A stretch of 64,000 bases of DNA, from assembly GCA_958299035.1 (NCBI GenBank), contig CATQJL010000223.1, positions 79,501,322 to 79,565,321 on the forward strand, read 5' to 3'. This DNA is from Cylicocyclus nassatus (Eukaryota; Nematoda; Chromadorea; Rhabditida; Strongylidae). Of the stretch, positions 32,701 through 43,328 are shown one piece after another. Position 1 is the first letter of the stretch, and each line of letters begins with the position of its first letter. The translations under genes and the position numbers were made by a program. Under the pieces are notes generated by a model, which saw nothing but the letters and a program-made list of their open reading frames with translations, was not told the origin of the DNA and searched no databases.

Positions 32701-33990
32701 ACGAGTACAATTTAAAATTACTAAGTTCATTTTGTATTTCTGCCGAAAGGTTAGTTTCATTTTCAAATCACCTTCCGAGGAAGCTCCGCTCTTATTTGTT
32801 CAGTCACACATAAGCCAGGCCTATCATTTGCTGCATATTAGGTAAGTGCAGGTTTTTTGCAAGTAGAGATTGCAATGCCCAAATTCCAACAGTGTTGAGT
32901 TCATGTTTACGACGTACAGTATTTGGCCAAGTCCATCGGCCGAAATATAAGATGCCTTAAACAAACAGACTGTGAACTTGTTGATTGGCTTTGTTTTCGC
33001 TGCATTTTCCTAGAACTAGTATCAGGACGAAAAAATCATAATTCTTTCTTAAACACTATCCTCTTTTCCCTATAAAAACTTCAAAATTACTTCTTACGAT
33101 GAATCCCTATTCGTTGATGTTATTTCAAAGGCGAATCTACGTGTAATATGTATTTTGCAAAGTACCCCATCTCTACTTTCGTTAGGCACACTTTAGCGAC
33201 TAAATTCTGAAATCATAACTAGAAAAAACACGGTATTTTCTTTTTGCTAGTACATCTAAAAAAACGGCTAAAACAAAGGCCTTTCAAGAAGATTTAGGCT
33301 CTGTTTTTCTAGAGCATCTTATATTTCGGCCGATGGAGGTTGTCCAAATACTGTACGTTCACGTCAGCCCCTCATGCTGGCTTTTTGAATGTGGAAAACT
33401 TTTTAAAACATCGTGCTTTTCAGTAGTTCATTGGTATTAAATTAAGTCTTTGCGTCATAACATCACGTTTATGTTTTCTCTTATTACTGTTGCGGCTTGT
33501 AGAAGCCGTCCTTCACGTTGTCATTCACCCAACCCTTACATCGAGCTACATCTCTCAATTTACATGATGCTTCTATTTGATCACAGTGATGAGAAGTTAT
33601 AAGGTTGTTTATAAAGAGATGCTCATTACTTATAAACAACCTAAAAATTAAGGAAAGAAAGAAACTAACAGTAAACACAACAAAATCTTGCTGCGACAGT
33701 GTACATGACAGGTACACTGTGTACACCCTGTACATGGCCATGTACACAGTGATGACCACATGCCGCGCAAGGGTCATGAACATTCTTGTACAATCACGTG
33801 AATCAGCATTCCCGGCGCATTTACTGATATAGATTTTATCATAAGAGTTCAGTTCGCCAGGAATTCTTACATTGTGAGAAAATCATTTATGTTAGTAGTA
33901 ATTCCAGAATTTGCAATGGATGAAAGCAAAATTAGACATTATAGAAAAACAAAACATGTCCTGAATGGTAGGCCGGCGACCTTTTGAAAA
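32701..33990. other. Stretch without a recognised gene; small palindromes
   Basis: AAGGTTGTTTATAA...TTATAAACAACCT (33,601-33,642) is a hairpin with a 13-base loop; the GGTTGTTTATAAGTAATGAG side resembles mariner ends. At 33,700-33,750 alternating TGTACA motifs (TGTACATGGCCATGTACA) form further palindromes. Two related GGCCGAAATATAAGATGC / GCATCTTATATTTCGGCCG segments (32,936-32,955 and 33,313-33,333) are inverted copies, with AGTATTTGGCCAAG / TTGTCCAAATACTGTACG alongside. They probably bound a roughly 420-bp inverted-end element (32,915-33,355). Confidence 0.5.
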
Positions 33991-34063
33991 GATTTGATTT
34001 ACTTCTATAAAGTAATTTTTAGAGGAGCTCCAGCATCTTTCGTAGAAGCGAATCCGTTCACAT

Positions 34064-35465
34064 TTGGGAACGGATATCTCCGAAATAGCTCTATCCACAT
34101 CTGAGAATGCTGGAAATAGTAGAGATGACAGCCCTGTGCACACCCACCATTTGACAAGCATGGATGTTTTCCACGATTCCTCACAACGCCCTTCACATGC
34201 AAATGATACACATTCTCAGCCTCCAGAGCGGGCATTACCTCTTGTCGAGAAGAACGAGGCGCTCATCTACATGGCCAACTTTTCATTGCATTTTGGCGTA
34301 ACAGATGCAATGGGGAGTTATCTGGATGACCTCCTTGAAATAAGGAGCAAATGAATACCATCGCAGGATTGTCTTTGACAGTAAGCGTGATTTCACAGGG
34401 TTCAAGAATAAGAATTGGCGTGTTTGCAGGTGAACGCCCTTTTATCGAAGTTGAGAGAACAAGATAGGGAGTTGAGGAGGACTAATTTCCACGTTGCGAA
34501 GAATAAGGAGGATACGTTGCCAAAGGGTTATTCATTGCAGGGAAAAAATATATCCAGGGTCTGGCATCTTGAAAGTGCACCTCCCTTCAAGGTCATTTGG
34601 AGATTACTCTCAGTCTATAAGGAAGAAAGTATTGATTTTAAGAGATGAATATGATCGAAGTTATGGAGAAGTGGCAAAGACCAAAACGCGCTCACAAGCA
34701 TGACCATTTCCTGTTGGTACTCGACTTTTTGAGGCACTTCTTTCTGCATGTAAGCGACAAATAGATGAAGATGATAAGGTTGTCTTGTAATCACCGTTTA
34801 GGCCTGCGAACCTCAACGGAAATTCAAAAATACGCTTGTAGACAAAGTGGGAAGAAGGGAAAATTTGATCATCTCAAAGACCTCCCAGAAGAATTGGTCG
34901 ATTTTTAATAAGTGGGTCAATGTGTATCCAAGTACATTACTTTAAATAACTGATTTAGGTTTCGTCCTTGACGCCCTCGGCCTGTACCGTGGCGAACTTC
35001 TGCGGACGCCAGACGAGCATAAGCGGAATCCAAATAGGTATGTGTGTCTTCGCAAGGTCTTTATGTGCACTAGAATTTAGGTGGTGGTTGTCCTTAGAAG
35101 AAGATGACGACGGTCGCGAAAAGCTTTTCAATGTCCTTCCAGAGAAAAGAGTTGTATGGAGCGGTAAAGCAAGAATAGCAATAGGGAGAGCCTTGTGAGT
35201 TTTCTTATACGGAAGAAGCGATACTTCTGAACTATAGTTTTACAGGGCAGACATTCGAACATATCATTTTGACCCTGAAAGATCCGCTCTTCTTCCACCA
35301 AAGGTGATTCATTTGTTTTATGTGATCGTGGTTCAATAATTTTCGTTTTTTCAGAAAAAGCGTTTCGTTATCGAAGACCCCGAAGGCAACGGTACCAGTA
35401 TCACTAAGGAAGACCTGGTAATTCGGAAAACCGAATGCGTAGAAGATGACGTCGATGACCTCTAG
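34064..35465 (+). pseudogene. Spliced gene of unknown family, probably disabled
   Basis: The 3' part is a clean exon chain: 34,959-35,037, 35,081-35,194, 35,246-35,303 and 35,355-35,465, joined in frame by GT-AG introns of 43-51 bp and ending ECVEDDVDDL stop. It encodes ALGLYRGELLRTPDEHKR, WWLSLEEDDDGREKLFNVLP and KKRFVIEDPEGNGTSI. The 5' part has MANFSLHFGVTDAMGSYLDD and a helical charged stretch (NALLSKLREQDRELRRTN). The frame changes near 34,340 (LLEI to KEQMNTIAG), where a one-base loss or two-base gain is needed, and a TGA at about 34,701 interrupts TKTRSQA / PFPVGTRLFEALLSA. The family is not recognised. Either a pseudogene or the upstream joins are misread; coding character is good throughout. 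Confidence 0.55.
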
Positions 35466-35712
35466 GAAGCCTGATGCTTTGTCTACATTTTTTGTTGTAG
35501 TTGTTCGTAACCTTGTGTCGTAATTGTGGTGCTTCAAATATGTAGTATTTGTTTATAAATTTGTTGATTTTTGACTGGGTTTTACGAGCAGAAAAATAAC
35601 TGGCGTGAGAAATGAGACACGAAGAGACGAAGGATTCAAAGTAAGTGAAAAGAGAGGCGTGAGAGAAGACCAGAGGACGCAAAAACCTATTAACAAGGGC
35701 GTAGGCCGCCTG

Positions 35713-35904
35713 CTCTGAATGCGATCGGGACAAAATGGTGTCTCCCGCAGGTGTCCCGATTTTGTCCGGATTTTGTCGCGCAGTTTTGTCCCGAAACAAA
35801 ATCAGGTGTCCTGATTTTGTCCCGACACCGATTTCGGGAGTCGCGCAGGCATTCCGTGACGACACCTCATTTTATCCTGCGGGACTCAATGGCGAATGTC
35901 TGAG
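35713..35904. mobile_element. MITE-like repeat of the CTCAGACA group
   Basis: The right end, read inverted, is CTCAGACATTCGCCATTGAG and continues TCCCGCAGGAT, matching 32,555 onward. The left end CTCTGAATGCGATCGGG is a weaker inverted partner. The interior contains five GTCCCGATTTTGTC-like units. To its right, GGGTCGCGAGCGCCTGCG and the inverted GGGTTCAGAA motif resemble the GC-rich repeat at 10,460-10,540. Confidence 0.55.
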
Positions 35905-36800
35905 TTCTGAACCCACCGTTCACTACAGTAATCAAAAACTGGGTCGCGAGCGCCTGCGATGCGTTCGGCGCGGACGGGTGTTCTGCCGCGTCTCGCCATT
36001 TTCGAAAATTCTTACCGTTTGATGTCGAGGTCGTGAAATCGTTGGAGCTTCGGACGAAGGAACCGAAGCACCTCTGCTACATCATTAAAACCGTGCATGA
36101 AACAGTAACTTGCAGCAACTCGGATTTTCGCCGTATTTTATGTTATTGAACATTTTTAGAGGCAATACATCATGCTGGACATTTGTCACGCTTTATTCTC
36201 TTATCTGATACAAGGAAAAAGTCTTGGCTTATTATTTGCTTGCAGGGAAAGTGTTTCTCTAATCATAGTGGCCTTCCTAAAAAAATTTAATATAGAGTTC
36301 GGAAGATCTTTGAAAGCTAACTCCACATCTTTCTTCGCTATCTGCTGTGCGTCTCTGACAAGAGTAATGAACGTTTTGTGAACCGAGAGACTAAATACGC
36401 AACTAAAGTTATTCAAACTGCTCGAATGAGCCAATGTTGGGTAGGAAAGCACTTCATGCACTGCGTATTTTCTGTATAGCAAGCCCACATTCATTACTGC
36501 TCTAGGCTGCAGGGACCGTAGCGAGCATATTCAGCTTAAAGACTCATTCTTCGCACCTGATAACACTCATTACTCGGCGTCCAGCAAACACACGAAGATA
36601 GATTTGAAATCCGTTTGATCCTCCCCAAGTTGATGTAGAGCTCATCCGAAAATGCCACTACAAAAAACACTTTCCGTGTTGGCAGAGAATGGAAAAGTAC
36701 AAGCGGAAACACCTCCTAGTTCTCGTTTTTGTTTTGCTCAAATGACACTAAAAGTAAAACATAAACTATGAACACTAGAAATCAACTTCAATGGTGATTA
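35905..36800. other. Stretch without a confident gene
   Basis: A minus-strand frame at 36,201-36,494 ends with a plausible helical segment (KTFITLVRDAQQIAKKDVEL then AFKDLPNSILNFFRK) but has no flanking exons and no recognised family; chance cannot be excluded. Confidence 0.4.
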
Positions 36801-37011
36801 AAGCGTTAGTTATGTTTTGAAATCGATGAAATGCTCGGCTGATGCTCAGCGTTATGAGCACTCTTTCCTACACAGACATTCGTTTGCAAGAAGTTTTGCA
36901 TGAATAAAAATTGGATGGAAACCCAAATGCAGCTTATATCAAAACACGGAAGTGTGCGATACCGCAAAAAAAAGTTGAGGAAGAAACAAAAACACATTCT
37001 CATTTTGCACT

Positions 37012-37548
37012 ATAATTGTCCCTTGCGTTGTAAGAACTTGTTGTACATGAATGCAGTAGGTAAAGGTTTATTGAAACCAGCAAAAACAGCCAAAGCGCCA
37101 ACGACAAGAAAGAAAGTAAAGACAAAAACGATCGGCAACTGTGCGAACGAAGTGAGGAAAACTACTTGTTTGGGAAAAGTACGAAGAATAAACAACTGAC
37201 AGATTGAAACTACATAATAATGGGCTAGAACACTAAAAGTTAAAGTCATATTCAAATATTTTGCACAGAAAACCGTTTTGAGCAGGATGGTACGTAAGCT
37301 CAGTCCTAGGAAAACAACCTAAAAAAGACGAAATAAAACAAGGGCAAGTCTAAAAACACGAAGATGTATCACTTACCTAAAGTACTTAACAGGATAAAAG
37401 CAGATTCCAAACCATGCCACCCTAAATATGTAGAATAGAAGATGTTAGTACATGACAATGACAAAAATGAAAGTTAACAAAGTATATATACACTCACCGG
37501 CGATCCTCCTGACAAAAAACCTCTGCTCTTTGAGCCCTCTTGAGTTCC
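37012..37548 (-). CDS. Tentative gene for a protein with several membrane segments
   Basis: Minus-strand exons 37,548-37,498 and 37,421-37,377 have good acceptors (CTTTTCAG, CATATTTAG) and donors (GTGAGT, GTAAGT). They are followed by a long exon ending with a stop at 37,012, which encodes hydrophobic stretches such as LTFSVLAHYYVVSICQLFIL and PIVFVFTFFLVVGALAVFAG. Joining the short exons to the last one in frame needs the inner acceptor TTTTCCTAG near 37,306 rather than TTTTTTAG at 37,318. No family recognised; membrane topology and start are unresolved. A further hydrophobic stretch (FVFVSLFFIMFLFALIFFSL) lies upstream to 37,684 in the first exon's frame. Confidence 0.3.
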
Positions 37549-37779
37549 CTGAAAAGAAGCAAGAAGATGCAGTGATGTATCTCGAGAGAGAGAGAGAAAA
37601 AAAGATCAATGCAAAGAGGAACATGATGAAAAACAAAGAAACAAAAACAAAAGCATCGTTGATAATCCAAGCGGGAAGGAGCAAGCGTACAACTCGCCCA
37701 CTTCCGCAGCGCGCCTTGCCAGGTCAAGCGCTCGCCTCAACAAAGCAGCCAATCAGCGCTCGACCTCTTCAACGCGCTG

Positions 37780-39436
37780 CCCTATCACAGATATCGCGAT
37801 TAGAGCGGGTTCAGAAGGGCCTACACCCTTGCGGAGCATGTTATAGGAATGTCGCAGATTTCCCGAAATTCCCGGTACTTCGCGACATTTTCGGAATTTC
37901 GCTGAAATTCCGATATTTTGCGCAACTCCCGGATTTTCGCAAAAACCCGCATTGCATGTAACAGATCTGTTCTGGAATTGCACATATACGCGTCAGTTCC
38001 TCCACTAGTAGACTATAGAACGTAAGTACTTAAAGCTCGATTTTGAGAAGAATCAGATTTTGAAGGCAATGAATTTTTTGTTACATCAAAATTTTAGCCT
38101 TTGAATTTCTTTTAAGCGGAAGCATTGGCATATTTTCACAATGTCTAAGAGCAATTCTTACAGTGAACTGTAGTTCAGCGCACAGACCCAATTGCGCTTA
38201 AGCGTTTCGTCCTCGGGTGTCAATCAACCCTTTTTGAGGAATCAAGACTTTGTCTTGAAATGGGAGAGTGTTCTGCACCATTGCACCATTATGATTTTTT
38301 GAAGACTCGCAAAATATATTGCAGCAAGTCACTAAAGCTGTCAACTTTGTGCTCTCGCCCTGCTCGCCTTCCGATGGGTCGCTATTCTTTACTGGATGTT
38401 GTCTCAGGAGCTATAAAATTGCGCAAGTAACCCTTTCACACGCAAACGATAGAATTCTTAGTTTGTGTGAAATTTCAGAATATTTTTTATTTACATTCTT
38501 TCTTAGGCGTGGCTGCTACCTTCTTTCAAAATTCTGCAGTTGTTAGTCCACTAAGAACGTGAGTACTCCACAACCGTGTGCAATTGTGAGTTTGTAAATA
38601 ATAAACAAGCTTTTTAATTGAATAAAAAATCCAATGAAATGTTGTAGGAATTTCCTGGGGATGTGGCTGCCAAGAAGATATCTTCCTGAAATTAGTGTTT
38701 CAAGCTTGCAAAAACGAAGGTAACTCAAAAAAATTTTTCCGACGTTTTAACCTACCCTTGCTCACCGTCCATTTGTATGAAGTTTCTTTTTCCAATGAAA
38801 TTTCTGGACCATTACTGGCCCTGGTAGGTACTGTTCTTTATCTGCTATAGAGTGAGCAATGCAGGGCTTTTGCCAGCGCGGATTATCCTCGACCTCAGTT
38901 TTGCAGCAATTTTCACACCTAACTTCACCTAACTTTATCAAAAATCGTTCCACGTGAAAGTTGCCACATTTCCTAGAGCAGACTGGAGCTGAGGGAATAT
39001 GTGCCAACGGCGGACCTCAAGTAGGAACCGAATCCTCAAAAATAGCCTAAATGACTCATAAAACGCAAGTAATTTGATTTTAGTAGTTAAATAATTTTTT
39101 TGAATTTTTAAAAATCCATATCAATCTCTTGAATTTTCGAGGGAATGACAAAAACCGTGCCCTTTTGAGAATTCAGACGGTCTAGGACCACTGAAATTTT
39201 GGAAAGCGTCCCAAAAATATTTCGTAGATTGGGAAAAAATTCCGCTCTTTCTCTCCTCATCCCCCCAGAGTTCGAGGACCAACCGTCATTGGTGCATATG
39301 TATTGATTAATTTATACACTACGGAGAGAGAGTCTCTTGACAAGCTCAATAGTCTTTGCCCATAATGTTGACAAGCTCAACCAGAAAGAAAAAGAGAAGA
39401 TTGTGATGTTGCACTGAAGATTTTCAAGAATTTGTT
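37780..39436. other. Stretch without a recognised gene
   Basis: A diverged palindromic patch lies at 37,840-37,960 (CCGAAATTCCCG and related). AGCGGGTTCAGAAGGGCC at 37,803-37,820 is a fragment of the repeat also seen at 10,520-10,535 and 35,908-35,920. No exon chain recognised. Confidence 0.4.
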
Positions 39437-39440
39437 TTAA

Positions 39441-39852
39441 AGGCAGTGTCCCGGTAGATTTTGCACCTCCACCTTTTTGCATGTTTTAGGCCTTTTCGCC
39501 ACGTAGAATCCGAGTTTGAGCTTTGAACGGGCTGAAAAGCCAGAGAAGCAGCTTGGACGAGATTTTTAATGGAATGTTGGGACAGGTCCTCGGACGAAGG
39601 TCCTGCCGCCTGTAATTCTTACTTTGGATAACATGCATCATGGGGGAGAGCGCTCGTGGGGTCCCGCGCCGAACAGGCGGGGAAGGCCGTCCAGGCGCGC
39701 GCCATTTGGGGTTGTGCGCGCCGGTTCAAGGGCCATTTTCTCGGCTCAGGGGGAACATCACCCAGCCGGAGTGCGCCTGGAGGTCGATGGGGTGACCAGG
39801 AACCCCACCACACGTATATCCCCCAGGACCCCAATCTGCCGGGACACTGCCT
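39441..39852. mobile_element. MITE with AGGCAGTGTCCCGG ends and TTAA duplication
   Basis: The left end AGGCAGTGTCCCGGTAGATT and inverted right end AGGCAGTGTCCCGGCAGATT differ by one base. TTAA flanks both sides (39,437-39,440 and 39,853-39,856), as for piggyBac- or Kolobok-type elements; TA alone (Tc1/mariner) is also compatible. The interior is GC-rich and non-coding. The 153-residue frame at 39,624-40,085 starts inside it and runs out across the boundary, so it is not a gene. Confidence 0.8.
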
Positions 39853-39859
39853 TTAAGAC

Positions 39860-40550
39860 ATTTCCAAATTCTGCACAGAAGACAAGTCAAATACATCAAA
39901 TCGTTTTGAAAGTAGCTTGTTTATTCAGCGCCACATTCGCAGATCGAAGTTTTTCGGAAGATCGATTGCATCCAGTACAAATCTTCATCCTTTCATATGT
40001 TTATGATTGCCTCAAATTCATGAAAGCAAGCGAGTCGTCTCCTCTTTCTAACGGATGTTTTGTGTTTTCCTTTGTAAAGTCTTAAGGGAGGGATAAAATG
40101 ATCCTCATCCATGATTTGGAATGCAGATTATATTCAAAAAAAATTCAAATAGATATACGAATTCGTGAAAGCTGGCCATTGTAAAATTAGTGTTGAATCA
40201 TAACCCATTTTCAAACATCCAAAATTAAAAAATCCGGTGTTTGATGTATTCATGTCTGAGGTAGGCCTTCAGTAGAGTGGCTTTGATGAATTTATCAAAA
40301 ATTTTGGCGAATCATGGGAAGGAGGAAAGAATCGTCTTGTATCCTATGATATTAGCTCCATTCGTCCATTGCTTGGTTTTTATGGGAATGAGTATTGGGA
40401 TTCAGAAAAATAACAGTATTTGGTCATCGCAGAATTATGCGTCTAATTTTTGGTTGCTTTCTGGGAGCTTGTTGCTTATACTAGGATGATATATCACGAA
40501 AGAAGGTGAAAACTGCGCCAAAAGAGTCAAGAAGTTGAAGGTCTTTTCTC
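39860..40550. other. Stretch without a recognised gene
   Basis: AT-rich. A 70-residue plus frame (40,277-40,489) has one hydrophobic segment (LAPFVHCLVFMGMSIGI), but no supporting splice sites or family were seen. Confidence 0.35.
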
Positions 40551-40914
40551 TGCGGGAACCCAATATGAGAAAATTATTCAGGCACACATCGATCTCGAGC
40601 GGGGACGAAAACCCTAACCCTACATGTAAACAAAGTTTAGTCCAGGCTCTGGTGAATGAGGGCTTTGTGCCAGTTATGCACTAAATATCGCTCATAAACT
40701 TTTCAGGTGTGTGCAAAACATTAAACAAAGATTTAATGCATTCACAATTATTGTAATGTGATAGAGTAAACTAATGAGCATTATCAAATAGCATTACATA
40801 TTTCATGCAGAACCTTTAGAGTGTGTGATACTTTTTGCAATCGGGCTAATTCACAGATCTCGCTTGGCTGCTCCAGCTGTTGCTGATAAGCCATCTTTGC
40901 TTTGCTCCTTTTTC

Positions 40915-41290
40915 TTAACTAGGGAATGCTTCAGGAGACTTTTGGCCTTTTTTAACTGGTCCCAATTTTCTTATGGTGGGTATAAGTAGTACTAGAAGTA
41001 AGAACTTTATGACCACTAGTGGTCCTACTACTATAAGGAGAGATACGTGAATTTGACTTTTTTTGAGATGAAAAATCTGAATGTGGAAGAACGTGCACAT
41101 TGCGCTTCCTCTGTCCTTCTATTTTCTGTTTTCTATCGCCACTTATACAACTATCATTGCTTTCAGTTGCTGCTAAAATCATGTTTATTTAGAAGTGACT
41201 TACGTAAGGCAAGAAGAGCGTACATGTATTTCCAACAGTAGCAACTGTTATTGTGGAAATAGTTGTGGTGGTGGTTGAAGTGATGGTACC
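40915..41290 (-). pseudogene. Broken paralogue of the 13-kb Thr-rich membrane gene
   Basis: The minus strand parallels all three exons of 12,807-13,371. The Thr-rich exon (41,290-41,224) reads TITSTTTTTISTITVATVG. The middle exon reads TESNDSCISGDRKQKIEGQR. The membrane exon reads VSLLIVVGPLVVIKFLLLVL. The last intron has a weak donor (AAT GTGCAC), and its acceptor, TTTCAG in the other copy, is AATTCAC here, so no AG remains at that place. The cytoplasmic tail stops early after KSPEAFPS where the intact copy continues about 40 residues. Surrounding sequence from 40,555 is also duplicated. It is most likely a decaying copy; use of another acceptor cannot be ruled out. Confidence 0.65.
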
Positions 41291-41516
41291 TTTCATAAGA
41301 ATGATCAACAACAAAAAGCGGCACCTCGAAATTTATTAGTTTAGAGGCTTACGAAGAGTGAGCTTAAAAGAATTGCTTAGTCAAACCCATAAAGGTCCAA
41401 AAGAATCTTGAAATTTGCAAGGCAAGACTTCAAATTAGAGTACTATCTAACTCCCACCAAAGAGTGATGAACACTAAATGCTCCAAAAATACTCGCACCA
41501 AAGGCAGTTCGACCCC

Positions 41517-41695
41517 CTAAGACATTTGCAGTTGACTTCCGGAGAAACTGAACTTCTAGAATTTCCGGGCAAACACTCCTACTGGAGCTGCCAGGTAGGG
41601 CAGGGCCAGGTAGATCCACCCACATGGCCCAATAGGAGCGTCCGCCCCGGAAGGTTTAGAAGTTCAATTTTTCCTGGAAGTCATTTGTGTCTGAG
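41517..41695. mobile_element. Palindromic MITE of the CTCAGACA group
   Basis: CTAAGACATTTG...GACTTCCGGAG with GAACTTCTAGAA and TTTCCGGGCAAACACTCC is mirrored by the inverted right arm CTCAGACACAAATGACTTCC with GAACTTCTAAA and TTCCGGGGCGGACGCTCC. Length 179 bp; no clean target duplication. Confidence 0.75.
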
Positions 41696-41699
41696 CATC

Positions 41700-42016
41700 A
41701 GCGTGATTGTCAGGCATGTGTCAGAACCCGACTTCATCCTGCTCAAAGATCTTCAAAGTCTCATATTTTATATTTGGTATTAATTTTCGATCGCTAAAAC
41801 TGATTTTCTTATCAAACTCTTCTGGGATGGTCTATCAACCCAAAAAAACCAATCGTTACAAGGCTAACGTTCAAGTAGAGCCGTAATAATTACGATCATG
41901 TCGAAGATAGTCATAGCTGGCATAGTAAGCCAACTAAGTTTTTTTAGGAAAAATTGCAAAGGAAATTTCGTTCCTAGAAGGTCCAAGACGGAGATTTTTG
42001 AAATACAGTCTGTTGA
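41700..42016. other. Stretch without a recognised gene
   Basis: Short AT-rich interval between two MITEs; nothing recognised. Confidence 0.4.
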
Positions 42017-42408
42017 AGGCAGCGGCTCGGCAGAATGACAACTTTGGAATATTCATCATCCTCGGTTCTCCTGAATGAGCTGAGTCCAAGACTGTGCTTT
42101 GCAGCTTCAAAAGATATCAATAACCCGCTTTTCCAGACGTGAAAAGCGCTATTTGAGGGCGGACCGCGTAATCGCCCTGTAGAGCGCGATTGGCTCGTGA
42201 GTGAAGATACTGTACCCACCGTACCCACGAGCCAATCGCGCTCTAGATTGCGATTACGCGGTCCGCCCTCAAATAGCGCTTTTTACGTTTGGAAAAGCGG
42301 GTTATCGATGTCTTTTGAAGCTGCAAAGCACAGTCTTGGACTCAGCTCATCCAGGAAAACCGAGGACGGTGAATATCCCAAAGTTCTCACTCTGCCGAGC
42401 CGCTGCCT
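42017..42408. mobile_element. Palindromic MITE with AGGCAGCGGCTCGGCAGA ends
   Basis: Two arms of about 190 bp are nearly perfect inverted copies, centred near 42,214 (GTACCCACCGTACCCACG). Ends AGGCAGCGGCTCGGCAGA match the 6,416-6,850 element. Flanks are TTGA on the left and TTAA on the right, possibly a TTAA duplication with one change. The 70-84 residue frames in each arm are mirror artefacts. Confidence 0.85.
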
Positions 42409-42409
42409 T

Positions 42410-43328
42410 TAAGGTCGGGATTGAGCCGACACGGTAACGGTAATGGTAAATACATTTGTGCTCTCGCAGCGCCAGGAGTTCGTGCTTCGAATGCGCATTG
42501 TCGGAAACAGCGAAGAGACCTGAAGAAAAGGTCATTATTGTAGGTATTGTTGCTACAAAAATTTGGCCCAGTTATATGTTTGCATTGGAGCGAGCACTCC
42601 CCGTGCTATTGTGCTGGTCAAACATTTAGGTTCACCTTAAAAATGCTGTAACTTACTCCCTCGTCAACGAATTGCTACAAAATTTACAGCCGTATGTCTA
42701 CAAGCTTATTATCAGTCAACAGAACGTGACTGATTTTCGTTTGGTTATTAACACATTGACGACCAAGGCGTGTCACGGACCAGTCAATATTCTTTAGATG
42801 AAATCACGCACAATTCCATCTACAATACACCTACAGTTACGCTGCAATGCCAATAAAAAGTAGAGGTTGTGTTTAGATCCAGTACAAAAGAAAACTCCCG
42901 GAATAGGCCTGACACAAAACAGTAGCATTTCAACGACACAAGCCTTGACAGGTCGTCAATGTGTCAAAAATCTAAAATTGGAAAAGGCAGGCATGAATGA
43001 AGACTGGCCAAAATCATAGAGCCACCTAAAGTCTTTATTGTCAAAGCACTTTCTAGCTTCCAGATTTTTTTTGGCATAGTTGCTTCAGTCAAGTTGTGTT
43101 GTAGCTCCAAAAAACCCCAATATCTGCTTTTTTGGCTTAAAGATGCTTTCACTGTATTTCGCTCCGGAAACCTACGTTTGAGTAAGAATTTCTGCTGTTT
43201 ATCGGCTAATTCGAAAAAGCCTGGGTTTTGTTTACCTTCCAAATGCTTTTTGACGTAAGCATTAACATATTCACGAGGGCCGATTTTTAACTGACTGCCA
43301 TTTCGGACCAGAGCATATTCCGCAAATT
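42410..43328. other. Stretch without a recognised gene
   Basis: A possible inverted pair is present: AACACATTGACGACC at 42,749 and GGTCGTCAATGTGTC at 42,951. It bounds a roughly 215-bp unit, and AACACATTGACGACCGC recurs at 51,730, so it is probably another small repeat. A 92-residue minus frame at 42,964-43,242 has no family. Confidence 0.45.

Noticed and set aside
39624..40085. 153-residue plus-strand frame
   Set aside because: Begins inside the TTAA-flanked MITE and crosses its right boundary.
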